From the NCBI GenBank assembly GCA_025084515.1, contig JAJAGP010001986.1:1-64000 (forward strand): 64,000 nt of DNA. The letters run 5' to 3'. This DNA is from Ancistrus triradiatus. Taxonomy: Eukaryota; Chordata; Actinopteri; Siluriformes; Loricariidae. The notes beneath the pieces were generated by a model. The model was not told the origin of the DNA. It ran no database searches and saw only the letters and a list, made by a program, of their open reading frames with translations. The position numbers and the translations under genes were made by a program. This document shows, in pieces, positions 1 through 11,225 of the stretch (the first letter of the stretch is position 1; each line of letters opens with the position of its first letter).

Positions 1-33
1 CTGACTAAATACTTTTTTGCCCCAATGTATAGA
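1..33. mobile_element. Terminal fragment of a Tc1-like element
   Basis: The first 33 bases match the outer end of the Tc1-like element at 55.1-56.6 kb, which ends in the same 'CTGACTAAAT(A/G)CTT..TTTGCCCC' string. The rest of this copy lies left of the window. It is a short similarity, but the string is distinctive. Confidence 0.6.
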
Positions 34-780
34 TGTTTTAGTTGTTACTTTTGGTTATCCTCTTAACCAACAAACTAGTTAAGAGCAAACTAAAGAAGAC
101 GATATCTGGAAGTCACACGAGATACTGCACACTCTGAAAGTCCCATTAAACAATCCCTGCTTTGGTGGCTGTGCTGGACTGAGGAACATGAATTCTAGTC
201 TGTTTTGCTTTTGCAACTAAATCGTCACATTGTCATTTCAATTGGGTACGAGACCCTACATATCAAATACCAACAGACACACAGATCAGGCACAAACTGC
301 AGAAGCTTAAAATAATCGGGTGGAAAGTGGGACACTTCTGTCACTGCGCTCTCCTTTGCACACTTATCAGAAGCAGCACCGTGCTACCAGAACGAGAAAA
401 GCTCTTCACCACGTTATAGCCCAAAAGCTCACATAGAACACATATTCTGTCTCACAGATAAACTGCTTTAAAGCCAATCTGGATTTGTGCAATCCTCAGA
501 GAGCTGCTGCAGCCAATTCTGATTTCATTGGGAAAATGATACAGCTCATCTCCCATCTTCTCGACTCAATGAATAACCCATTTCTTTTTGGGCGTGGTGT
601 TTTTCTCTTCAGCTATGTTCCTCTTCACCACCTGCTTTGTGTTCAGAAGTGTATAGTAACAAAGTAAAAGTGATTCATTGGGCTATTGTACTTATCCTTC
701 TATTCAAACTATTTCTGCTAATATTTTATCTTCCCTTATTTTTAAATAAATGACTTCACATTTTGTTAGTTTGTTTATAC
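34..780. other. Intergenic, nothing recognised
   Basis: No splice-bounded coding exon or known repeat was recognised. Short open frames here have no family resemblance. Confidence 0.5.
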
Positions 781-1140
781 AGTGGTACCTCGGTTCTCTG
801 AGCATTTTGACTAGAAAAATTTGTCTCGGTTCTTGCTGTTTGTTCGGTACTCGGCGCACTTGCTTACACTTGTATGAGTCAAGCTGTGTGACTCGTTTCA
901 GCAGAAGCTTGATTCACAATTATTAGAGTGATTAAAGTTCACAGTAGCCATTGCTCAGTCATGCTTTCCACTGTGTTTGTGGTTTTTCTTTATTTTTACA
1001 TCTATAGTATTGTATCCTTAGTGCAAAGAAGTCTCCATGAGTCCTAAGAAGGTTAGTTATAAGAGCCAACTGAAAGGAAACCGAACGGAAACACAGGCTG
1101 CAGTTAGCTTAGCAGCTATGCTAGCACCAATTGAGTAAGT
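781..1140 (+). mobile_element. Tigger/pogo-like element fragment
   Basis: It starts with 'CAGTGGTACCTCGGTTCTC', which resembles Tigger-type (pogo superfamily) terminal repeats. About 250 bases later comes ATGAGTCCTAAGAAG, which reads MSPKK and resembles the start of Tigger transposases. The frame continues for only about 30 codons. No right terminus was found, so it is a truncated relic. Family assignment is by eye. Confidence 0.45.
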
Positions 1141-3563
1141 GTTTTGCTTTTACTCACCATTACTCTCTAATTTACATGAGATTTGTCGACACTTTATTAT
1201 AAAATAAGCTTTCTGTTAATGATTTTGGCCAACTGAATGATGGATTTGTCGGCGCTTATCCCCATCATAAATTTGGTTTTGGCAAACCAACACAGCCAGT
1301 GGCAGAATTTGGATTTGGCCAGTGGCATAAAACACACGAGTAAGTAAGAAATCTGAGGAGTTCAAACCGTCATGCATTGGTGAGCTATTAAGAAGGTGAA
1401 CGGATAATTCCAGCATGTGTGCTCCCCCCTGCGAAGCGTGGGGGAGGTGCTGTAACAGCGTGGGGGTGTGTTGCTGATGACACTGATAATGATTTTTGTA
1501 AAATGATGGCACACTGAACCAGCATGGCTACCACAGAATTCTGCAGCAGTACGCCATCCCATATTGAGAGCACCTAGATAAGACTTCCATTTGTTTTCCA
1601 ACAAGATAACCACCCTAAGGAGTTCAACGTCGTGTAAAAATATCTTGCAAACAAGGAAAGAGAGGGAAGTCTAGAGAGCTGGTTTGGGAAGAGCTGGACT
1701 CCAGGTCAAGAGGGCTGGGTCTGTGATAGTGCAAGCAGACCATTGCGAGGTAGCCAACTTGTACGCTGAGCTTCCAGAAACTTGTTCAGAAGCATTCCTG
1801 GTAGCTACCTCTGGAAGTCTGAAAGAATTCCAAGAGCCTGCCATGTTGACATAAAAGCAAAAGGGGTGTCTAAAGTTAAGATAACTTTAGTTGAACACTT
1901 CTCTTGGTCATTGAAATATTTGATTTGTGGTATTTTCTTGCCCGTAATGTGAATAAAATGGCTAAAATAATAAAGAAGACAGCATAAAAGCAGAAGTATC
2001 TAAACTTATGACCAGTACTGTATATCATAATTATAATAAAATGATTTTTCACTTAGAAAAAGCCTACTTATCAGTGTTTAAACAGTGGTTTTAATGCCAT
2101 CATAACTATAATTTTATAATCACTTTAACTGTCTAGACTTAATTACTGCATATGATTAATACACTCATTGACAAAAAACCAAAACAAAAAAACGTATCCA
2201 GATAGAAATGTCGGATTGCTGACCACACTCGGCATGCAGTTATGTCTCAGGCAGATATGTAAATGATTACAGGTGTGGTCTGATTAGACACTGGGTCTTG
2301 CTTGCCACAAGAGGGAATAAAACTGCTTCCCATGATGCCCCAACTGCTGGTAGCTACCCCTTGTAGTGATATGAGGGACACTAACACCTCAGCGATATGT
2401 GCAGGACATCCTACAGCCACGCGCTGCCTCTCATGGCAGGGCTTCCAACTGGCATTTTCAGCAGGATAATGCTCACCCACACACAGCAAGGGTTTCCTAG
2501 GAATGTCTCGGCCAGATTGCAACACTTCCTTGGCTTGCCTGGTTGCCAGTTTTATCGCCAACCGAGCATTTCGGGACCAGTGTGCAGGCCCAGCTGGAAC
2601 ATCTAGAGGTGAAAAAAATATGGGACCAGTACACCTCCAAATGCGTCTCATCTTGTATCCAGGCTAGAGGCGACCCAAACAGGGTACTAGAGCCTCCTTT
2701 CAGTTGTACAGTTTTCCCCAAGAAACCTATCCTTTCGCTCCAATATTGTCAATACTTACATATATCATCATTACATTCACATGTATAAATCATTTGATCC
2801 CAACAACTCCTTCTTGGTGCGTTGTTTTTGTCAATGACTGTGTTACGGTCATATCTCAGATAGCATTATTTACTTCTGTTCGAGTTACTTGTATAGTAAC
2901 AATTAGCCTTGCAGTAGCTTAGAAACATTGCATTACAAGACTTGAACTTAAAAGTGACTTAACTAGAATTAACATGAAGACTGACGAGACGTCCCACGCT
3001 GAGAGCACAAATTACACACTGGCACATTTCCCTCTTCGATATTTCACAGCTGATTCCATAGGGGCTCTACATGAGCAGGTCAGAAATGACTTGGAGCACA
3101 GAATCTGAATCAACAGGGGTAGCAAACATAGAAATACAAATATACAAACGAGAGCGATTTAGCGTCCATCATTTTCAGTTTTACCCCTGCTACATCCTTT
3201 CAGGTCTCTCTTTAGAATCCAGTCTGCTCCACACATCAAAAGCCGTGATCACAAGTCTGTAACTTGAGATGAATGTGATAGGTGATCTCACACTGCTCAG
3301 AGTCATTTGCACACTGCATAGTTGGGCATGAGATAGGAGCGGCACTTGAGAGCGCCACTTGTACTGTACGTTCTCGCCCCTCCTTTCCAGCTGGGTTGAG
3401 ATCAGGATGCTCATGTGGTCAGGTGGGGAAGACAATTATGGAAAACCAGCATGAATTATTTAAAGCTACTGCTGTGTAAAGAGCACAACACACCCATGTG
3501 TTTTCATCCTGATGGAGCATCATCCTGAACTTGCTACTGTTCAGAGAACCAGTTCACACATGG
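1141..3563. other. Intergenic, no gene recognised
   Basis: It contains a 134-codon open frame on the minus strand (2247-2651) and overlapping plus-strand frames, none with a recognisable domain. The segment around 2250-2700 is less AT-rich than its flanks and could be a degraded repeat. I could not identify the first exon of the TMEM151 gene here. Confidence 0.4.
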
Positions 3564-4000
3564 ACAGTACTGTGCAAAAGTCTTAAGACACCGTTAGATT
3601 TGTTGTGTTAGGAATTTATAACATGTTGTCAACGACTGGATGCAAAAATTTCAAACTTGGATTTGTCACTCCACAATACTCTTTTCCACTGATCTTTATT
3701 CCAGTTTTTGTGAGCTTTATCATATCTTAGCCTTTTCACTCTTTTCAAAAAAGTTTTCTTGGCTGCTCCCCTTCCAAAAAGACCACGCCTGATCAAGCTT
3801 CTTCACACTGTAGAAAGGTTACCTTGGCATCCCAATGAAGCTGGCAGATGCTGCTATTGCTCAAGTATGCATACAAAGCTCCTATATTTTCTGGTTGTAT
3901 TCTAATAAAGAGATTGATAAATAATGAATATGGTCATTATACTATTGTTACAAAATGGTATATCTAATCTAAAGATGGACTAAAACTTTTGCACAGCACC
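3564..4000 (-). mobile_element. Short non-autonomous Tc1 derivative, copy 1
   Basis: The ends are inverted versions of 'ACAGTACTGTGCAAAAGTCTTA'. Read on the minus strand, the interior is a remnant of Tc1 transposase ending near a WSDKSKFE-like motif that carries the first catalytic Asp of the DDE triad. The rest of the transposase is missing. The same structure recurs at least six more times in the window. It sits just upstream of the TMEM151 exon. Confidence 0.75.
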
Positions 4001-4111
4001 AGACATGTGTAAGTATAGATAATCTGGCACGTCTACTGGGTGTTTGAAGTTTTTCATGATTTCACACATTTCTTACCATTTCTTTTATTTCTCTCCACTC
4101 TGCATGTGCAG

Positions 4112-5392
4112 CAGCGGCCCCAGCACCAGTCCCTGAGCGAAGCACTGTGGCGCAAGTCACACTGGAAATGCCTCCTCCTCATGCTTCTCATCTACAGCTG
4201 CATTTTCGCCATAATGTGGTGCCACCTGAACAGCGTGACACGCCCCAGCTCCGACGCCGGCATTAAGGGCAAGTTATCGGAGTTCCATGACAGTGCCTGC
4301 TCCAACGGCTATGTCTACATCCCCATGGCCTTCCTGCTTACGCTCTATGCTCTGTACCTGCTGGAGTGTTGGTACTGCCAGGTGCGCACCAGTCTGCTCT
4401 ATAAGGCCGATCTGGAGAGCGTAGTGGAGCGGGTGCAGCAGATGCAGCAGGCCACGCCATGCATTTGGTGGAAGGCCATCAGCTACCATTACGTTCGGCG
4501 CACTCGTCACGTGACCCGCTACCACAACGGCGACGCCTACAGCGCCACGCAGGTGTACCACGAGCGGGTCAACACGCAAACGGCCAAGGGCGAGTTTGCT
4601 TACGGGAACTGTAGCGTGAAGGACATCTCCAAGGAGCTTGTAGGCCTGGAAGAGTTTGCCATCATCAAGCTTCGCTTTACCAAGTGCTTCAGCTTTGCCA
4701 ACGTCGAGTCGGAAAACTCGTATCTCACACAGAGAGCGCAGTTCTTCGCAGAAAACGAGGGTCTTGATGACTACATGGAGGCACGCGAAGGCATGCTCCT
4801 GAAGGACATAGACTTCAGGGAGAACCTGATGGCCATCTCAGGTCGACCGCCATGGTTTTTAAGGCGCTGTGTGTTCTGGATGGCAGCAGCCCTAACCCTG
4901 TCATGGCCCTTGCGTGTTCTGACGGAATATCGCACCGCATATCTTCACTACCATGTCGAGAAATTGTTCGGCTCAGATTATATACCCTACTGCCACCCAG
5001 TCCCCAGGGTGAACACCGTCGATAGCACCGAGCTAGAGTGGCACATCCGCTCCAACCAACAGCTGGTCCCCAGCTATTCCGACGCCGTCCTGATGGACGC
5101 CTCTCAACCGCCGGCGTGTGACTCGTTGGCTCTTCAAAACTGCCACCGTTGCCGTAGGGCCTTGAGCGGTTCATCCATTTTCTCACGAAGCGCCCTCAGC
5201 CTTTTCTCTCTGGGTCACACGTACGGCAGTTTGAACGACAGCGCTGCCCCAGAGCATCGCTCGCTGTCTCCACCAGCCTACCAGGACGTGCTGCACTTCC
5301 CTGTGCTGATCGTACACCGGAGTGATGGCTGCCTCAGCCATGAGCATAGCTCTGCTCATCACAACAACTCTGGCATGGAGACTTCTTTATGA
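4112..5392 (+). CDS. tmem151b: TMEM151 family protein, last coding exon (best fit TMEM151B)
   Basis: Multi-pass membrane protein of unknown biochemical activity, mostly neural in vertebrates. The exon follows a pyrimidine-rich stretch and a tandem acceptor GCAGCAG; coding resumes at Gln-Arg-Pro, as in TMEM151B after its short first exon. About 426 residues are coded. Two close hydrophobic segments follow (around WKCLLLMLLIYSC and GYVYIPMAFLLTLYALYL). Then comes the family core with ATPCIWWKAISYHYVRRTR, GDAYSATQVYHERVNT, RFTKCFSF and AENEGLDDYMEAREGM, a third hydrophobic stretch (FWMAAALTLSWPLRVL), and the conserved NTVDSTELEWHIRSNQQLVP. The protein ends in ETSL, a class I PDZ-ligand pattern, also found at the TMEM151B end. 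The low-complexity Gly-rich insert of the mammalian protein is absent. Exon 1 is not identified and may lie upstream of the window. The in-frame ATG at 4040 is in intron sequence and is not taken as the start. The gene converges with drc5, as in human. Confidence 0.92.
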   Translation, partial: QRPQHQSLSEALWRKSHWKCLLLMLLIYSCIFAIMWCHLNSVTRPSSDAGIKGKLSEFHDSACSNGYVYIPMAFLLTLYALYLLECWYCQVRTSLLYKADLESVVERVQQMQQATPCIWWKAISYHYVRRTRHVTRYHNGDAYSATQVYHERVNTQTAKGEFAYGNCSVKDISKELVGLEEFAIIKLRFTKCFSFANVESENSYLTQRAQFFAENEGLDDYMEAREGMLLKDIDFRENLMAISGRPPWFLRRCVFWMAAALTLSWPLRVLTEYRTAYLHYHVEKLFGSDYIPYCHPVPRVNTVDSTELEWHIRSNQQLVPSYSDAVLMDASQPPACDSLALQNCHRCRRALSGSSIFSRSALSLFSLGHTYGSLNDSAAPEHRSLSPPAYQDVLHFPVLIVHRSDGCLSHEHSSAHHNNSGMETSL

Positions 5393-5504
5393 TATCCAGG
5401 CCAAAAGGGGAGAAAATAGTCAGTCTGACAGACATTTTATTTCAGATCCTTCAGAATTTGGAGAATTTAGTTAAAAGCAAAGTATAGGTTTGAAACAAGG
5501 AATG

Positions 5505-6427
5505 TACAGTACTGTGCAAAAGTCTTAGGTCACCATTAGATTTGTTGTTTTAGCAATGGTGTAATGACCATATATAACGTGATTGGACGATTGGAAAAAG
5601 TTCACGCTTGGATTCGCTCCATAATACCCTTTTCCACTGATCTTCATTCCAATCTTTGCGTATCTTAGCTTGTTCCCCTTCCGAAAAGTGGTTTCTTGGC
5701 TGTTACCCTTCCAAAAAGACCGTTGCTGATCAAACTTATTTGGACTGTAGAAGGGTCAACTTGGTATCCCAACGAAGCTGCCAGATGCTGCTATTGCTCA
5801 AGTGTAAGGGGAGGTCACACTAAATACTTACCACTGTAGCCTCTAGAAGCTGATTTTTGTTCCCGTTTGTTTTTTAATACTCCAAACAAATGTCCTGCAT
5901 TTTCTGGTTGTAGTCTTAGTAAAGAGACTGAGAAATAATTATATATGGTCATTATACCATTGCTAAAACCAACCTGCGGTCAACAATTCCACAAAAACAC
6001 ACACACTGGAAAAAAATTTGCATATGAAAGTACTTGTAATTAAGCAGCCAAAAAAAAAAAAGAAAACAGTACAAATGGAACCCAGGAGAAAAGGAAAACA
6101 GCTATAATTTATGTTAATTTTGCCACAAAAAAAAAGATTTGCAATGAATCACGTTACTGGACTCTGGACCAGAAGGTTGAGGGTTCAAATCCCACCTCTA
6201 CCAGGCTGCCACTGTTGGGTCCTTGAGCAAGACCCATAACCCACAATTTGTAAGATTGTATCAGTTGTAAGTCACCCTGGATAAGGGCGCCTGCTAAATG
6301 CTGTATATGTAAATGTAAATGTAATGTCGCAGCTTTTCTGAGATACTTATTGGCTATCGGGATTCCAAGTAAAAAGGTTTGGTGAACCACTGGTATATCT
6401 AAACTAATGGTGGCCTAAGACTTTTAC
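5505..6427 (-). mobile_element. Short non-autonomous Tc1 derivative, copy 2, split by an insertion
   Basis: The left end at 5505 and body to about 5964 match copy 1, including the transposase remnant read on the minus strand. The terminal 'TATATCTAA..TGGTGGCCTAAGACTTTT' resumes near 6390. The intervening roughly 420 bases hold A-rich sequence and a SINE, so a later insertion split this copy. Confidence 0.7.
6150..6325 (+). mobile_element. tRNA-derived SINE, copy 1
   Basis: The head contains 'ACCAGAAGGTTGAGGGTTCAA', a tRNA T-arm and B-box-like segment. It is followed by the family body 'TGCCACTGTTGGGTCCTTGAGCAAG' and the tail 'CCTGGATAAGGGCGCCTGCTAAATGCTGTA' with short TGTAAA repeats. It lies inside the insertion that splits the Tc1 derivative at 5505-6427. 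Confidence 0.8.
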
Positions 6428-6429
6428 AT

Positions 6430-9349
6430 GATAATGTATTTCAGAGACAGAGCTGAACCCAAATCAAACTTCTTTCACAGTTACTAAAATACTTATCCCT
6501 TTACTATTTAATATATAACTGCCAGCCTGGATCAAGTGGAGCTTATCTACACAAGTTCCCACTTAACCAAAAGCAGTCTATAAACCGTGACATGTTTGAT
6601 GTCATAAATTAAAGCTATGAAACTAATGTAAAGTATCTAACAGATAAGGGACGTGCATTGCTTCCAGTTTAGCATATTATATCAAATAAAACAGGTTCAT
6701 AAGAAAAAATGAATATGCAAATCATATGTCAGTTATGTTATCATTCACCTCAAACCTTCGTCACATCTTTGAGTAGTTCTTGTGCATTAGTGACTCCAGC
6801 TTCGGTGTGGCTGCTACTACTATTTTTAGCTTTGCAATATATTTTTTATTAGTATAAGTCTATTATACAGTATCAGAAACCATGCAGGCGCTTCCTTTTG
6901 ATATTACTGAACTCAAGATTTGAGGCAAGCACGTGCTACTTTAGACATGACGTACGCTATGCTGAACTGGAGACACTAAGACATCTGTTAATACTATTAA
7001 ACACACATTTTCAGCTACACTATTTAATCATTCTATATCAGAATCACAACACAAACACAACAAAAATATAATCACAGTAACATTTCTATCTGTGTAGTTA
7101 ATATAATATCGCAGGCTTGAAAAGAGCAGCAGAAAAGAAATATGATACAGCTAATTGTGTTTGCTGCAAGCCGGCAAGCCTGTTTCTGGATTAGATTAGA
7201 TCATGCTTCATTGTAATATGAGAAGTATGATAGTTCTGAGTCTCTGAATTGTTTGCTCCACCATGATTTATCGGCTGATATTCTGAAATCAAAGCTAAAT
7301 GGCAAAAGCAACAGTAATCAAGCCAGATGGGGAAAGCAAAGAGTTGGCGCCAATAGTAAGGGAAATATGTGGTATGTGGGTCAAGGTGGCAACATAAATA
7401 TGATCCCTGTTCAGTTTTAATTGATTACAAATACAACAGCAAATTACAGCTGCAGTTTGTTGTAGTTGCACAGAGTTTGATATACTGACAAAGCTAACGT
7501 TAGTTATATATCTCCTTAAACAGTGATTATAAGTTAGCCAAGATAATTATTTATTGGCAACATCAGTGAAATGACAATTTACATGAACAATTCCCCCACA
7601 TGAGATCGAATCCAATCACTCTCCCACTCTCTGGTGGATTTTTTCCAATTCTTTGCGATTTAACAGAAAAATAAGTTGCTTATAATAAGTGGACTTGGCA
7701 ACTGTACAGAGCATGCCAAAAAAACCCCACACATCCTTCCATCAGTCTCTTCCTACCCTTATCTTGTCTCCATTACCACTGACACCAACTAATATGTTGA
7801 CGCACTTATCTTGCCTTCTCAGCTCCCAGAATAGAAAACAAGTAACATGGGAGATTATACAGATTAAGGCTTATAACTCTACCTAACGCTAATAAATCAA
7901 TAACAGCACGATTCAGGCCTCCATATCTGACATAACCAATTAATTAAGAAAAGTCATTGACATGATCTCAGCAATAGAATTTGATGTAAATTAAAACACT
8001 TTCCCACATCTGTAACACTCGAGTTCCTGTAACATAAAGAGTCCTGGTCTTCCCAACAGAATACCTCTTAGGAAATGCTAACACATTATATTTGTAATAA
8101 CTGAGGCAGCTATAGGCAGGCTAAATGAAGCACAGGGCTCAAACAGTGTGGCCATTATTACTTTTATAACCTTGTCTGGGATTTTGCATCATTTTTTTGG
8201 ATGATTCGATTACATTTATATGATTTATACATTTTTATAACAAGCTACACAGCCTCATCTTTCTTCCTCAACACCAAATCAGTGCCTCGGGCGTGTTTTT
8301 TTATGAGCTCTACAGCTAGCCGCTGGAAGTGCTTGTGTGATTCCCATATCTCATCTGTGTAAGTGGATATGCACAACTAAAAGCTGTTTCATTGTTCTGG
8401 GTAGGACTCGGGTCTGAACTGAGTCCCGTTAGAGACAGACGAAGCTTTTACTGAAAGTTTAACTGTTCCTCGACTGGAGTGGAAATTATGAAATGGCTAA
8501 AAATACTGTACTCGCTATGAAAGGCTGCCATACCCAATTATACTGAAGTGCATTTATGCACTGTTCATTCTGCAGTGAATTATTTTACCTTTGGTTTTAG
8601 TATCAAAATATACAGGAAACATCCACTGTCTTTGTGCCAAAGGCCTTAAATTAGTCAATGTAGCTGCTGTAATTAATTTCTGAATGGTTTAAATGTGATT
8701 GCAGAATTTGTATGTGGTTCTAGTATCTTAAAGTTATAATTAGTGCCATTATAATTAGTTAGCCACTTTATACTCGAACCCAAACCCTAGATTGATGCAT
8801 TATACTGAGCAAAATTTCATACAAAGACTCCACTGTTACATCATCCATATGGTTCTTGTAAACGGAAGCCATCCATAATTAGATGGGACCATTTCATAAG
8901 TGCAACTGCCGTATAATCAGTAGAATTCTTATACACAGACATCATTGTTACTTCGTGGTTACCCATTACAATCTGCCAAATCGACCGTTGTCAGAAATCT
9001 TAAAATATACCACAGGGATTCGTTTGTGAACTGTTTAAAAAAGCTTTGATTGTATTTGCATTACACTGTTATTGTGAAATATAATTTGCATATTCTAACA
9101 CAATTAATGTATAGTATTTCCCATAAAGACATTTTGTGAGACGACAAAACAGTAACAGGGGAATGACATGACATTTATGTATATAAATCTTTTTCCACAA
9201 TATGTAAAGCCTTTGCACACAAAAGACTCTCTCATGACTGACCTATGCTGTATATGCAATCACGTGAATTGCACGCAATACAAAACGAATAAAATTCAAT
9301 GATAATCTGATGTTGTTTTATGATGTTCTATTGCCCATAGTACACCTAC
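6430..9349. other. AT-rich intergenic DNA
   Basis: About 2.9 kb of AT-rich sequence with only short open frames. No repeat family or exon was recognised. Confidence 0.5.
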
Positions 9350-9354
9350 ACCCG

Positions 9355-9389
<35 letters not shown>
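9350..9389. repeat. (CA)n microsatellite
   Basis: About 18 consecutive CA units directly visible in the sequence. Confidence 0.95.
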
Positions 9390-10125
9390 CACACAAGTAT
9401 TTTTGCAGTCAAAAAATTTTTCAAGGTTTTCCTATCATTAATAAGGGGGACAATGGTCACTCACATGGTAGCAGGAACACACACACACTTTGTCTCTCTA
9501 CTAGGCGGAGGGGGGACTTTCCATTGAACTATTTCATTCATTCCATTTGTTTTAGTGTATAGGGTAATCTAATAATGCTGCACCCCTCCATCATGTACCC
9601 TAAACCCTGCTCAACCTCAAAGGCAAAAATCTTTTGGCTCATTTTCTGATTTCAAATACCAGGTTGCAGTTAGTTGTTGTAAACACACAAATTAAAGAAG
9701 TTAAAGTGTAAAAAGCCTGGCGGAAAGGTCCTCAGAAAGTACTTGAGTGCGTTTAACATGCACTTAGTAATCCGATTAAAAACTGCAGACAATTCAGATT
9801 GAGTTTAGTACACATGCACTTTCAGTGTCCGTAATGGGGAAAACCTACGAGTGTTTACATGGGACTCAGACCAAATTAATTCGGATCTACTTTTCAACCA
9901 GCCAATGATTCCATCAGAAAATATGTGGACATAAACTTCAAAATTGGCCATATTAAAAATAATCAAAGTTAGTAATTTCTGACGAAACTAAACTGCAATT
10001 TCAGATGCCCTCAACAAAAGTGTTGGAATTAATTTTCTTATTATTCTGCAGAAATATGGAACCTCTAAAAAAACATTCATCGATTTTCACACCAAGGCCT
10101 GCCCAAAAAAGTAAGATTAAAGAGA
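9390..10125. other. Intergenic, nothing recognised
   Basis: Mixed AT-rich sequence with no coding exon and no repeat that I could name. Confidence 0.4.
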
Positions 10126-11225
10126 AACCCAGTTAAAAGTTAAAAAAAAATGGACCAAAAATATTACTTGGTCATTTATTTATGAGGAAAAGATGTTCAT
10201 ATTACATATCAGGTGAGTGGCAAAAGTATGTGGGACCCTTTGGCCTCCAGTATCTTGGTGTGGGCCACCCTTGTGTGGAGCGAGACACAAATATGGGACT
10301 GCAGCCTAAACGGGTTTTCCTGTAAACTGTTGATCGGTCCTGCTCACCGGGGCTGGGCTTGGGAGGGAATTTGGGATTTTAGCCCATTTTCCTCGTTACA
10401 GACAGCTTCAGCTCTTTGGGATGTTGGTGGGTTTTCCTCACATTAAGCTTTCTCGCTTCCCCCCCCCAAGGTCCTTCCACAAACTTTGACTTTGACCTTG
10501 GCATTCAAAAAAACTGAACTTTATTCTCTGGAACCTTCTTGGTAGAACAAACTTGTGTGCTTATGGGGCGTTGTCTTGCTGAATGGACCCCACCTTCTCT
10601 TGAGATCAGGTTCATGGACAGATGGTCTGACATTTTGCCTTTAGGGCAATTATTCATATAAATTCAAGAATCATTGTTACATCAATGATAAGCTAGCCCA
10701 GATGCCAGGCAAAACAAGCCCAAAAACCATATAAACCACTACCACCAACATTGTTCACAGATGGGGAATTAAGGTTTCTTATTGGCTGGAATGCAGTGTT
10801 TTTTCATTTCTCCAAAACCATAACGGCTTTTCTTTTAAACCAAATAAAAGTTCTATTTTGGTCTCATCCGTTCCACAAAACATTCTTCCAATAGGCCTTT
10901 CTGGCTGTCACACGTGGAATTCTGTAATCAATTACTGGGGCCAGACGAGCAGGGCAAGGGCAATGGTTTCATTTTTTGGAGAGCCAGCGGGGCTTTCTCC
11001 CCCTTGCAACAAACCCGGCCATGGCACCCATTGTGTTCAGTGTTCTTATGCATTGGTGGAACTTTCATGAACCATAACCATTAGCCAATTTGAGAAGGGG
11101 AGCCTTCAGTTTTGGCTTTAGGAGTCTACCCTGGGCGTCCTTTGGTGACCTCGCAAACTATTCACACACTGATCTCTGTTGGGCGATTTCATCCTGGGGA
11201 GGGTAACAATGGGGGTCTTGGAATT
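10126..11225 (-). mobile_element. Tc1-like element (type B), 3' part, with many extra bases
   Basis: Aligned by eye with the cleaner copy at 49.98-51.44 kb, it carries the same segments in the same order on the minus strand (CTGTTGATC..GTCCTGC, TTAGCCCATTTTCCTC, GAACGACTTGTGTGC-like, CATCCGTTCCACAAAACATTCTTCC). Bases are doubled or inserted throughout, so no reading frame survives. It breaks off at about 11225, and its missing N-terminal part resumes near 14955. Confidence 0.75.

Noticed and set aside
2247..2651. 134-codon open frame on the minus strand
   Set aside because: No recognisable domain, no splice signals tying it to other exons, and comparable open frames on the opposite strand. 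Probably chance in less AT-rich DNA or a decayed repeat.
4040..4111. Upstream ATG extension of the TMEM151 frame
   Set aside because: It runs through the polypyrimidine tract and acceptor and does not resemble the family N-terminus.
9350..9389. CRISPR-like or other regularly spaced repeats
   Set aside because: Only simple-sequence repeats are present. There are no spacers of regular length, and the DNA is vertebrate.
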